DNA of 64,000 nucleotides from Ensifer canadensis (GTDB taxonomy: Bacteria; Pseudomonadota; Alphaproteobacteria; Rhizobiales; Rhizobiaceae): positions 682,001-746,000 of the forward strand of contig NZ_CP083371.1 in the NCBI RefSeq assembly GCF_017488845.2, read 5' to 3'. The translations under genes and the position numbers were made by a program. Below, in pieces: positions 8,601 through 16,038 of the stretch (position 1 is its first letter; each line of letters begins with the position of its first letter). Under the pieces are notes generated by a model. It was not told the origin of the DNA. It made no database searches and worked only from the letters and a program-made list of their open reading frames with translations.

Positions 8601-11600
8601 CATCCTATTCGGACACCTCGGTCTCGGCAAGCGGCGGCGCAGGTGCGATCGGCTTTGCGGTGACCGCTGGATCCCTGCCTCCCGGCCTCACGCTCAACGC
8701 ATCGACCGGCGCGATCACCGGCACGCCGACTGATGCAGCGCTCGGCCAGGCGAGTTTCACGCTGACAGCGACGGCGGCAACCAGCGGTACCGCGTCGGCC
8801 AGCTACACGATTGTGGTGGGAGCGCCGGCCGTGGTGCTGATGCCGGCGAGCGGCGCTGCGCTGTCGGGTGGAACGGTGGGGATCTCCTACTCGGAAACCG
8901 CGATCTCGGCGAGCGGCGGTGTAGGCACATTCACTTATGCGGTGACCGCCGGCTCGCTTCCGGCGGGCCTGAGCATCGACACGGCGACCGGCGCGATTGC
9001 CGGCACACCGACGGTTGCAGCACTCGGCACGGCGAATTTCTCGGTTACGGCGACGGCGGCAACGAGCGGCTCGGCTGCGGCCAACTACTCGATCACCATC
9101 GCGGCCCCGCCGGTGGTGTTGACTCCGGCAAGCGGCGCATTGGTGGCCGGGATCGTCGGTTCGACCTATTCAGACACGTCGATCTCCGCGAGCGGCGGCG
9201 TGGGTACGATCAGTTATGCGGTGACGGCGGGTACGTTGCCGGCGGGCTTGACCATCGATGCGACAACAGGTGCCATCACCGGCACGCCGACGGCAGCGGC
9301 ACTCGGCACGGCGAATTTCACGGTCACGGCGACGGCTGCAACCGCGGGCTCCGCCTCGACCGGCTACACGATCACAGTTGGTGCTCCGCCCGTGGTGCTG
9401 ACGCCGGCAACCGGCACAGCGCTTTCCGGTGGCACGGTGGGCTCGTCCTACTCGGACACCTCAATCTCCGCGAGCGGCGGTGTCGGCACGTTCAGCTATG
9501 CGGTGACATCAGGCGCTCTTCCGGCGGGCCTTGCTCTTGATGCGGCCACCGGCGCGATATCAGGCACACCGACGGCGGCCGGTTTCGGCACGACGAGTTT
9601 CACCGTGACGGCAACCGCGGCGACCAGCGGTTCGGCTTCGGCCAATTACTCGATCGCCATTGGAGCGCCGGCTCTGGTGCTGACGCCGGCTACCGGCACG
9701 GCGCTTTCGGCCGGCACCGCCGGCTCGTCCTATTCGGATATGTCGATCTCGGCGAGCGGCGGTGTTGGTACGATCAGCTATACGGTGACCGCCGGATCGC
9801 TGCCGGCAGGCCTGAGCCTCAATGCGTCGAGCGGCGCGATATCAGGCACGCCGACGGCGGGCGCGCTCGGTACGGCGACCTTCACGGTAACGGCAACGGC
9901 GGCAGTAACCGGTTCCGTCTCTGCAAGCTACTCCATCGCAATCTGGGCCCCGACGCTGGTGTTGACCCCGGCAACCGGCACGGTGCTGTCAGCCGGAACG
10001 GTCGGCGTTGCCTACTCGGATACGTCGATCTCGGCGAGCGGCGGTGTTGGTACGATCAGCTATGCTGTAACGACCGGTTCGCTGCCGGTGGGCCTGAGCC
10101 TGAATGCGTCGAACGGCGCGATATCAGGCACGCCGACGGTCGGCGCGATCGGCACCGCGAACTTCACGGTGACGGCGACGGCGGCGACTAGCGGCTCTGC
10201 CAATGCGAGTTATTCGATCACGGTCGCAGCGGTGCCGGTAGTTTTGACGCCGGCTACCGGCGCGACGCTTTCATCCGGCACTCTTGGCGTCAACTATTCG
10301 GACACGTCGATTTCTGCAAGCGGCGGCGTTGGTGGGTTTACCTACGCCGTGACATCAGGCGCCTTGCCTGGCGGTCTCATGCTGGATGAGTCAAGCGGCC
10401 GCATTTCCGGAAAGCCGTCCGCTGACGGCGACTTCCGCTTCACCGTGACGGCAACGGACGCGAGCGGCGCCACAGGCCAGGCGAACTACTCGCTCTCTAT
10501 CCTACCCAGCAATTTTGTCTTCAGCCCGTCTGCCGGTGCGCTGCCAGACGCGATGGTCGGCGAAGCCTATTCTTCGCGCATTTCGGCGACCGGCGGCGTT
10601 GGCGCTCTGGTCTACAGCGTCAAGAGCGGCGACCTGCCGAAAGGCATGGTTCTCAACGTCTCCACCGGGGAATTGACCGGGCCACTCGCCAGCGACGCGA
10701 CGCCCGACACCTACCGCTTCACCATCGCGGTGACCGACAGCCGCGGCGCCAGCGGATCGGCCACCTATACGCTGAAGCTGAACGGACGCTCTGTCACCGC
10801 GCCGGACTTCGTCATCGACGTTCCAGCGGGTTCGGCGCCGAACAACGTTTACCTCAACAGCGGCGCGACCGGTGGCCCGTTCATCAACGCCGCAATCGCC
10901 TCGGTCGAGCCTCCGATTGCCGGCAAAGCAGAAATCGTCGAGGGGGAACTTGCGGCCGCAGGCAGCTTCACACCGGTCGGCTACTATCTCAAGTTCACGC
11001 CCAACCCATCCTATTCCGGCTCTGCGGTTGTTGGTTACACGCTGCACAGCGCGTTCGGCTCCTCCAATGTCGGCCACGTAACCTATCGGATTGCGCTCGA
11101 TCGCGTGGCAGTCGGAGAAGAGATCGACGGCCTCGTGCGCGACTTCGTCCGCACACGGCAGAACCTGCTTTCGTCGACGGTCCAGGTGCCGGGCCTTCTC
11201 GATCGACGTCGGGCTGCGGCGAGTACCGATCCGGTGACGACGGCTGTAACGCCCACGGACAAGGGCGCACGGCTCGGCTTCTCCTCCAGCCTCGCCCAGA
11301 TCCAGGCAGCACGTGATGCAGCCGATGCGGCTGCAGCCGGCCAAACCTTCGTGAAGACTGACCAGCTCTTTGACATCTGGGTGAACGGTAGCTTCCTGTT
11401 CCACAAGGATGAAGATGACAAAAGCGACAAATGGGGCAATTTCGCGCTGTTCTCAGTTGGTGCCGACTATCTCATCAACGACCGTGCTTTGGTCGGCCTG
11501 TCCTTCCACTACGACTACATGACGGATCCGACGGCGGAGGACGCCGAACTGACCGGCAATGGCTGGCTCGCCGGCCCCTATGCCTCGTTCGAAATTGGGC

Positions 11601-12106
11601 AGGGCGTCTTCCTCGACGCCAACCTGCTCTATGGCGGCTCGTCGAACGACATAGATACCGGCATCTTCGGCGGCAGCTTCGACACCAGCCGCTGGATGGC
11701 GGATGTGAAGCTCACCGGCGAATGGCAGCTCGACGAGCTCACAGTTCTGACGCCGAAACTCAGAGCCGTCTATTTCAACGAGAAGACTGACGATTACACC
11801 GTGAAGAACGCGATCGGCGAGACGATCGATCTAAAGGGCTTCATCGAGGAACAGGCGCGCTTTAGCGTGGGGTTCGACGTCGAGCGGACGCTTGAGCTGG
11901 AAAACGGGTTGACCCTGTCGCCAACGGTCGGCGCGGATGTCGGCTTTGCCTCGCTCGATGGCGAAGGTCTGTTCGGACGGGTCGAGGCCGGGCTTGCACT
12001 TTCCAACAACGACAACTGGGACCTCGACTTCTCGCTGCTGTTCAACATCGAAGGTGACGGCTCGCAGTCGGCCGGTGCCAAAATCGGCGCGCGCGTCAGC
12101 TTCTGA
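5648..12106 (+). CDS. Giant repetitive autotransporter with Ig-like (He_PIG) repeats
   Basis: 2152 residues, predicted to be exported by Sec and anchored in the outer membrane as a surface protein. A long signal peptide covers residues 1-42 (hydrophobic core then ISAAQA). After a short cysteine-containing domain come about 17 putative-Ig repeats of ~94 residues, each with the GVG/SYSVTAGALPAGL...TGAISGTPT pattern; 14 of them (residues ~313-1622) are highly alike. Residues ~1625-1790 form a different linker, followed by an Ala/Asp-rich helical stretch. The last ~255 residues are an autotransporter beta-barrel with alternating amphipathic strands and the canonical final phenylalanine (RVSF). 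GGCGG precedes the ATG at 5648. Likely an adhesin or biofilm factor; repeat number probably varies between strains. Confidence 0.9.
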   Translation: MAQKSFGWANLVCGYRTNVAHLLALVMFACLAALWPISAAQAACISPQTATISSGGTATFTCADFGFISPANISPSHGSLTFGMPSNTSALIYTNNGDGATSDTFIVKDDFATPITFNITINPSTSPLTVTPSSVATPVIGTSYNQALSTSGGTGPYSYSLVAGSNLPPGLSLSSSGVISGTPTGSGPYNFTVRVVDSTTPTANTLDKAYSVLIAPPAIDVTPDTPPHGGVGTAYSVQFSASGGTPGYTYTRDSGSLPAGLTLSASGLLSGTPSAVGSSTFNLKVQDSTTISTGGVHFITQNVTVTVNAFPPVSLTPAGGTALSAGVVGTSYSNASISASGGSGTITYAVTAGALPAGLGINGSTGAITGTPTVGAIGTANFTVTATAATSGSASASYSITVSAPPVVLTPASGALTGGTVGVSYSNTSISASGGVGTITYAITAGSLPAGLSMSTSTGAISGTPTAGGFGTANFTVMATAATTGSASASYSIAIVAPPVVLTPASGALAGGTVGAIYPGASISASGGLGTISYAVTSGVLPAGLALNPSTGAISGTPTAGGFGTFNFTVTATGATAGSASASYSITVAATPVVLTPSDGTTLTAGTVGSAYSDASISATGGAGPISYSVTAGALPAGLTLNASTGAINGTPTAGGFGTANFEVTATAATNGSATANYTIVIGAQPVVLTPATGTALTAGTVGSAYSQTISASGGVGAFTYVVSSGAVPDGLSLNATTGTISGTPTAGAFGTANFTVTATAATSGSASATYSIEVGAPPLVMTPANGTALSAGTVGASYPGASISATGGLGSLSFSVTSGALPDGLTIDPASGAITGTPTAPALGTSTFTVTAIAATSGTASASYTITVVAPPVVLTPAAGATLTGGMVGSSYSETSISASGGVGAFSYTVTTGALPAGLAIDLATGAISGTPTATGFGTANFTVTATAATAGSASANYTIVVGAPPVVLTPASGTALSAGTVGSSYSDTSVSASGGAGAIGFAVTAGSLPPGLTLNASTGAITGTPTDAALGQASFTLTATAATSGTASASYTIVVGAPAVVLMPASGAALSGGTVGISYSETAISASGGVGTFTYAVTAGSLPAGLSIDTATGAIAGTPTVAALGTANFSVTATAATSGSAAANYSITIAAPPVVLTPASGALVAGIVGSTYSDTSISASGGVGTISYAVTAGTLPAGLTIDATTGAITGTPTAAALGTANFTVTATAATAGSASTGYTITVGAPPVVLTPATGTALSGGTVGSSYSDTSISASGGVGTFSYAVTSGALPAGLALDAATGAISGTPTAAGFGTTSFTVTATAATSGSASANYSIAIGAPALVLTPATGTALSAGTAGSSYSDMSISASGGVGTISYTVTAGSLPAGLSLNASSGAISGTPTAGALGTATFTVTATAAVTGSVSASYSIAIWAPTLVLTPATGTVLSAGTVGVAYSDTSISASGGVGTISYAVTTGSLPVGLSLNASNGAISGTPTVGAIGTANFTVTATAATSGSANASYSITVAAVPVVLTPATGATLSSGTLGVNYSDTSISASGGVGGFTYAVTSGALPGGLMLDESSGRISGKPSADGDFRFTVTATDASGATGQANYSLSILPSNFVFSPSAGALPDAMVGEAYSSRISATGGVGALVYSVKSGDLPKGMVLNVSTGELTGPLASDATPDTYRFTIAVTDSRGASGSATYTLKLNGRSVTAPDFVIDVPAGSAPNNVYLNSGATGGPFINAAIASVEPPIAGKAEIVEGELAAAGSFTPVGYYLKFTPNPSYSGSAVVGYTLHSAFGSSNVGHVTYRIALDRVAVGEEIDGLVRDFVRTRQNLLSSTVQVPGLLDRRRAAASTDPVTTAVTPTDKGARLGFSSSLAQIQAARDAADAAAAGQTFVKTDQLFDIWVNGSFLFHKDEDDKSDKWGNFALFSVGADYLINDRALVGLSFHYDYMTDPTAEDAELTGNGWLAGPYASFEIGQGVFLDANLLYGGSSNDIDTGIFGGSFDTSRWMADVKLTGEWQLDELTVLTPKLRAVYFNEKTDDYTVKNAIGETIDLKGFIEEQARFSVGFDVERTLELENGLTLSPTVGADVGFASLDGEGLFGRVEAGLALSNNDNWDLDFSLLFNIEGDGSQSAGAKIGARVSF
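6584..10513 (+). repeat. Fourteen tandem ~282-bp repeats inside the autotransporter gene
   Basis: Fourteen copies averaging 281 bp lie head to tail and in frame, each beginning near a (V/L)VLTPA codon block. Two more divergent copies precede them (from about 6034) and one follows (from 10514). Within the array the protein sequence is far more uniform than at the edges, while third-codon positions vary, so the copies are related by ancient duplication with continuing homogenisation and were not expanded recently. Recombination between copies could change the length in steps of one repeat without breaking the frame. Confidence 0.9.
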
Positions 12107-12133
12107 CAAACCGCGCGATGATCGGTGATAGCG

Positions 12134-12163
12134 GTCAGCTGGCGGCAATAAGGCGGCGCTGAC
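12134..12163 (+). terminator. Possible hairpin after the autotransporter gene
   Basis: GTCAGC (12134-12139) pairs with GCTGAC (12158-12163), 28 bp after the autotransporter stop. No run of T follows, so it is not a classical intrinsic terminator; it may only protect the 3' end of the message. Confidence 0.25.
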
Positions 12164-12597
12164 TAGTGACTGTGCGGCGATTGCTGAGACGATCACGTGG
12201 TGAGTGGGCCTGAGGCACTGACGGTCGCAAAAGGGCGGGCCACCCCAACCTCGCAGGCGACGCGTTACATCGCCTTATTCCTCAAACCTGCGAAAGCGCT
12301 CGTTCTGAACATCAGGTCGCACAATGTATCGATCGGATCCATTCCGGTCGCGGCACTCGATTTCATCGACCGGCAGAACAATACCCAGTATGGTTCTGCT
12401 GTTTCAACTCCACCCGCACGCACGGCAACACCCACCTGAAACCCCTGGCAAACTTCGTGCAGGCAATGATGCTGGCTTTCGGGTCAAATCCGCTCACATC
12501 AGGATTTTTGTCAATCAGCCGAGCGTCTGCATGGGCGTGGTAAACGATCCTCGGAATAGAATGTGAGGGTCTATTTTGCCAGATGGCAACGCGGGCA
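12164..12597. other. Intergenic region without a supported gene
   Basis: Between the convergent autotransporter and pcm genes. Open frames of about 80-100 codons occur on both strands but lack ribosome sites and domain features. The reverse-strand frame ending at 12363 reads somewhat protein-like in its last 60 codons and might be a degraded gene; I cannot identify it. Confidence 0.3.
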
Positions 12598-13269
12598 TCA
12601 GACCGTCTCGAGCCGGCCGAACCGAACCGGGATGAATTGCCGCGTCTCGAGTCGTCCCGCCGAATCCTTGTCAATGACAGTCAGAAACTGTTGTTCAGAG
12701 CCCATAGGAAGAACCAAACGGCCCATTGGCTTGAGCTGCTCGAGCAAAGCCGGCGGCGCCTCCTCGGCCGCCGCCGTAACCAGGATCTTGTCGAATGGCG
12801 CGCGTTCGGGCCAACCGCCAGACCCATCGCCGATACGAATGCCGACATTTGAGATGCCGAGGCTTCGGAGGAGAGCCTCGGCATGGCTTGCAAATTCCTC
12901 GATGATTTCAACGCTCCAAACCTGCCCGGCGAGCTCCGCGAGGATTGCGGCTTGGTAGCCCAAGCCGGTGCCGATCTCGAGCACTGCCTCATGCGGTTGG
13001 GGATCAAGGAGATCGATCATGAGAGCGACCATGAAGGGCTGCGACACGGTTTTATCGAAGCCGATCGGCAGCGGCATGTCCTGATAGGCAAAGGGCGCAG
13101 CCGGTGCGGGCACAAAGAGATGCCGGGGCACCTGGAGCATCGCTGCCATCACCCGTTCATCGAACGCCGCCTTGCCGAGTTCTTCGCTTTCAAGGTCGGC
13201 ATAGATTGCAATCACCTCGACCATGTGCCTGCGCAGAACCGCGAGGTGCTTTTCGTTCATTGGCTTCAT
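12598..13269 (-). CDS. pcm: Protein-L-isoaspartate O-methyltransferase
   Basis: 223 residues, the usual length. It methylates L-isoaspartyl residues in damaged cytosolic proteins using S-adenosylmethionine, starting their repair. Family marks are visible in order: VPRHLFVP, the AY.D.PLPIG..KTVSQPFMVA segment, the SAM motif I EIGTGLGYQAAILA (residues ~98-111), VGIRIGDGSGGWPERAPFDKILVTAA (motif II region), and LVLPMGSEQQ. The ATG at 13269 has GAGGAG about 12 nt upstream; an internal ATG three codons on is a less supported alternative. It stands alone, convergent with the autotransporter. Confidence 0.92.
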   Translation of the reverse strand: MKPMNEKHLAVLRRHMVEVIAIYADLESEELGKAAFDERVMAAMLQVPRHLFVPAPAAPFAYQDMPLPIGFDKTVSQPFMVALMIDLLDPQPHEAVLEIGTGLGYQAAILAELAGQVWSVEIIEEFASHAEALLRSLGISNVGIRIGDGSGGWPERAPFDKILVTAAAEEAPPALLEQLKPMGRLVLPMGSEQQFLTVIDKDSAGRLETRQFIPVRFGRLETV

Positions 13270-13729
13270 GAGCGCGGGCTCTCCTCAGCCAGGTGGGTGC
13301 CAGCTAGGTTTCTCACATTAAACGGCCATGGGTGTACGATCGCAAGATCAAAAGGCCAATAATGGCCCCAGCGATCCGGCGCCTCACAGGCAAAGGCTCA
13401 GAGGGGTGGATCGTCCATTGTCCCACTCGGTCCCTTCTCTTGCGTGGACTGTCGCGCGTGGCGCAATCTCGCTCAATTCAATGGGATTCCCATCCACCAT
13501 AAAAGGCTCACCGAAGCCAGGTACAGGATGGCATCTGCAAGCATTCTCTGACCGGGCTTCAAAGTGGTACCGAGCGTTTCATTCCGGCAAGGCCATTGCC
13601 GCGCGTCTTCCTGGATCATCATTTCACACCTTCCCGTGGGTTCGCGCTCCAGCCCGATGGCCGCGGCGGCGCGCATCTGACTGGCGGGATATGCGAAGCC
13701 CGGCTACATTAATCAAATGAATCAGGGCC
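13270..13729. other. Intergenic region between pcm and the LysR gene
   Basis: About 460 bp between two divergent genes. It must hold the promoters of pcm and of the LysR regulator. Open frames on both strands (for example 13328-13720 forward and 13473-13676 reverse) show no recognisable protein character or good ribosome sites. No transposon or RNA gene was recognised. Confidence 0.35.
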
Positions 13730-14719
13730 ATGTCGAATATGCGTGACGTTCATAATCTCGATCTCAATCTCGTGCGGATCTTCAATGCGGTGCTGGACGA
13801 GCGTGGCGTCACCCGGGCAGCCGAGCGCCTGCATCTGACGCAATCGGCTGTCAGCCATGCCTTGGCGCGACTGCGCGAGATCATCGGCGACGAACTGTTC
13901 ATCCGCGGTCCAGATGGCATGCACCCGACGCCCCGGGCGGCCGAATTGGCGCAATCGTTCAAGCCGGCTCTCGTCCAGATCGAGGCTGCGGTGTCCGAGC
14001 CGGTTTTCACTCCGGCAACGTCCGAGATCGAGTTTTCGATCTCGACCTCGGACTACATCACCGCAACGATTGTCCCGGATTTGATGTCGCGCATGCGCAA
14101 GGCGGCGCCGAACGCCCGCTGCCGCGTGCGCGCGCTCAGTGAAATGAACATCACCGAGGAACTCGATCGCGGAACAATCCATGTCGCCATCGGCGTTTTC
14201 GGCAAGACGCCCTCGCGCTTCGTCAGCGAACCGCTGTTTTCGGACCAAAGCGTCTGGCTGATGCGCCGGGATCATCCCGCCGCCAGGGGCGCCTTCGGCC
14301 TGCGCGAACTTTCGCTCTATCCGCAGATCGACATTCTGATCTCCGACCAGATCCAGGCGGGTGCTGGCGCGACAATCGATCAAGGCGGGCTGGAACGCGC
14401 CTATATCACCAGCAATCCGCGTCATATTGAGGCCCTGCTTGGTGCCGAAGGCCTGGTACGCAAGGTCGGAGCCACCGTTTCTCACATTTTGGCCGTGCCC
14501 TCGCTGGTGGCTGCGACCGATATGCTCGCCTTCACGCCGCTGCAATTTGCCAAGCGCGCCGCCAAGGCACTCGACCTGACCTGGCGGGAGCCGCCCTACC
14601 AGGCGCCGGCGTTTCAGATCTCCATGCTGTCACATCGCACCATGGGCGCACATCCGTCGGTGCAATGGCTGCGCAATGAACTGATCGAAAGCGCCAGGCG
14701 CTATGGCGTCGAAGAATGA
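13730..14719 (+). CDS. LysR-family transcriptional regulator
   Basis: 329 residues. The N-terminal winged helix-turn-helix (residues ~10-70) has the LysR hallmark: NLDLNLVRIFNAVLDERGVTRAAERL, then LTQSAVSHALARLRE and DELFIR. The rest is the periplasmic-binding-like effector domain, starting near IEFSISTSDY. The NLDLNLV opening resembles the NahR/NodD branch. The HlyD/MFS efflux genes start 131 bp downstream on the same strand and a LysR-type dyad lies in the gap, so it probably controls that pump in response to an unknown, possibly aromatic, compound. A second ATG three codons later (13739) could be the start. Confidence 0.85.
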   Translation: MSNMRDVHNLDLNLVRIFNAVLDERGVTRAAERLHLTQSAVSHALARLREIIGDELFIRGPDGMHPTPRAAELAQSFKPALVQIEAAVSEPVFTPATSEIEFSISTSDYITATIVPDLMSRMRKAAPNARCRVRALSEMNITEELDRGTIHVAIGVFGKTPSRFVSEPLFSDQSVWLMRRDHPAARGAFGLRELSLYPQIDILISDQIQAGAGATIDQGGLERAYITSNPRHIEALLGAEGLVRKVGATVSHILAVPSLVAATDMLAFTPLQFAKRAAKALDLTWREPPYQAPAFQISMLSHRTMGAHPSVQWLRNELIESARRYGVEE

Positions 14720-14739
14720 CGCCGGTATCTTTGATCTGC

Positions 14740-14754
14740 ATGAATGGCGTTCAT
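14740..14754. promoter_or_regulatory. LysR-type box upstream of the efflux genes
   Basis: ATGAA (14740-14744), 5 nt, TTCAT (14750-14754): a perfect dyad containing the T-N11-A core (T at 14741, A at 14753) of LysR-type operators. It lies ~100 bp before the HlyD start and right after the LysR gene. A second related AATGATCATTTCATTCATT stretch follows at about 14767-14785. Likely the binding site of the adjacent regulator. Confidence 0.5.
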
Positions 14755-14850
14755 TTCTCAAATGCTCAATGATCATTTCATTCATTGCCGCTCAGGGCTC
14801 ATATTGTCGAAATCTTGATCTGGTCCAACGGACCCAAAGGATTTACGGCA

Positions 14851-16020
14851 ATGAACGCAGTCGTCACGGAACTTCCCGTTCAGGACAAGCGAACGGCTCC
14901 GATGCAGACCCCAGCAACCGGCCGGTCGCAGAGCGAAGAGCCGAGGCAAACGAAAAAGCAGCGCCGCAAGCGGAGCTATCTCGCCCTTACGCGCGCCGCC
15001 GTCATCGTCATGGGCATAGGTCTTGCCACGGTGATACCGCTCGGCTGGGGGCAGTGGGTGGCCGGTTTCACCGACCAATCGACTGACAACGCCTATCTGC
15101 GCGCCGACATAACGCCGGTTAGCACGCAGATCGGCGGACTTGTTCGCGCCGTTCTCGTCAGGGACTTCGAGCGCGTGCACGCCGGCGATATCCTGGCCGA
15201 AATCGATCCTGCCGAATATCTGGCAAAGGTCAGCCGTGTGCGGGCTGCCGTATCGGCGGCCGAAGCGGCGATCCGCAATGTCGATAGCCGCGTACAGTTG
15301 CAGCACCGCATCATCGCGCAGGCGCAAGCGAGCATTCAGGCGACGGCCGCAGACCGCGATCGCGCGGCCGCCGAGCATGGTCGGCAGAAGACACTCGCCC
15401 GCGACGGCTGGTCGACCGGCCAGAGGCTGGAAGAGGCGCTTGCCGCCATCCGCCGCTTCGAAGCCCAGATGATCGAGAAGCAGGCCGAAGTCGATGCCGA
15501 GCGGCAGCAGTTGGACGTGTTGGGCACGCAGCGCGAACAGGCATCGGCCGAGCTTGCCAGTCGGCGCGCCGAGCTTCAGCTTGCCGAAATCGAACTTGGC
15601 TATACCAAGGTCATCGCGCCGACCGACGGCGTCGTCAATGTGAGCAGTGTGCGTGCCGGCCAGTATGTGTCGGCTGGGACGCGCGTGATCTCCGTCGTTC
15701 CGCTGCCGAATGTCTATGTGGTGGCGAACTACAAGGAAACGCAACTCGGCAAAGTCCGGGTCGGCCAGGCCGTCACGATCGCCGTCGATATGTTTCCGGG
15801 CGAACGCCTTGCCGGCCGCATAGAGCAGATCTCGCCCGCGAGCGGTTCGGAATTCGCCCTGTTGCCTGCCGACAACGCCACCGGCAACTTCACCAAGGTC
15901 GCCCAGCGCATCGCGGTGAAGATAGCGCTGACCGATGTGCCCGAGGGGCTGCGCCAGCAGTTGCGGCCCGGCATGTCGGTCGTGTCGACCATTCACACCG
16001 ATACGCCCGCGAAGCTCTGA
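14851..16020 (+). CDS. HlyD-family membrane fusion protein (EmrA-like)
   Basis: 389 residues. A cytoplasmic N-terminus rich in Lys/Arg precedes one membrane segment (residues ~48-70, LTRAAVIVMGIGLATVIPLGWG). The periplasmic part shows a biotinyl-lipoyl-like half (STDNAYLRADITPVSTQIGGLV), a long alpha-helical coiled coil (residues ~125-240, Ala/Gln/Arg rich) and the second lipoyl half plus beta-barrel (YTKVIAPTDGVVNVSSVRAGQYVSAGT). This is the adaptor that links an inner-membrane MFS pump to an outer-membrane channel. The ATG at 14851 has AAAGGA ~9 nt upstream. The pump follows 18 bp downstream; no TolC homologue is encoded here. Confidence 0.9.
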   Translation: MNAVVTELPVQDKRTAPMQTPATGRSQSEEPRQTKKQRRKRSYLALTRAAVIVMGIGLATVIPLGWGQWVAGFTDQSTDNAYLRADITPVSTQIGGLVRAVLVRDFERVHAGDILAEIDPAEYLAKVSRVRAAVSAAEAAIRNVDSRVQLQHRIIAQAQASIQATAADRDRAAAEHGRQKTLARDGWSTGQRLEEALAAIRRFEAQMIEKQAEVDAERQQLDVLGTQREQASAELASRRAELQLAEIELGYTKVIAPTDGVVNVSSVRAGQYVSAGTRVISVVPLPNVYVVANYKETQLGKVRVGQAVTIAVDMFPGERLAGRIEQISPASGSEFALLPADNATGNFTKVAQRIAVKIALTDVPEGLRQQLRPGMSVVSTIHTDTPAKL

Positions 16021-16038
16021 GGACGGGGAGGGCTGACG

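Noticed and set aside
6584..10513. Repeat array considered as CRISPR or satellite DNA
   Set aside because: The repeats are ~282 bp, lack spacers, stay in frame and encode Ig-like domains.
12363..12674. Reverse-strand frame of 103 codons
   Set aside because: Overlaps the end of pcm, lacks a ribosome site and recognised domain; kept only as a remark on the gap.
13473..13676. Reverse-strand 67-codon frame ending in a hydrophobic segment
   Set aside because: No ribosome site, no family resemblance; cannot be separated from chance.
14782..15996. 404-codon reverse-strand frame
   Set aside because: Entirely antisense to the HlyD-family gene, which has clear membrane and lipoyl features and a ribosome site.
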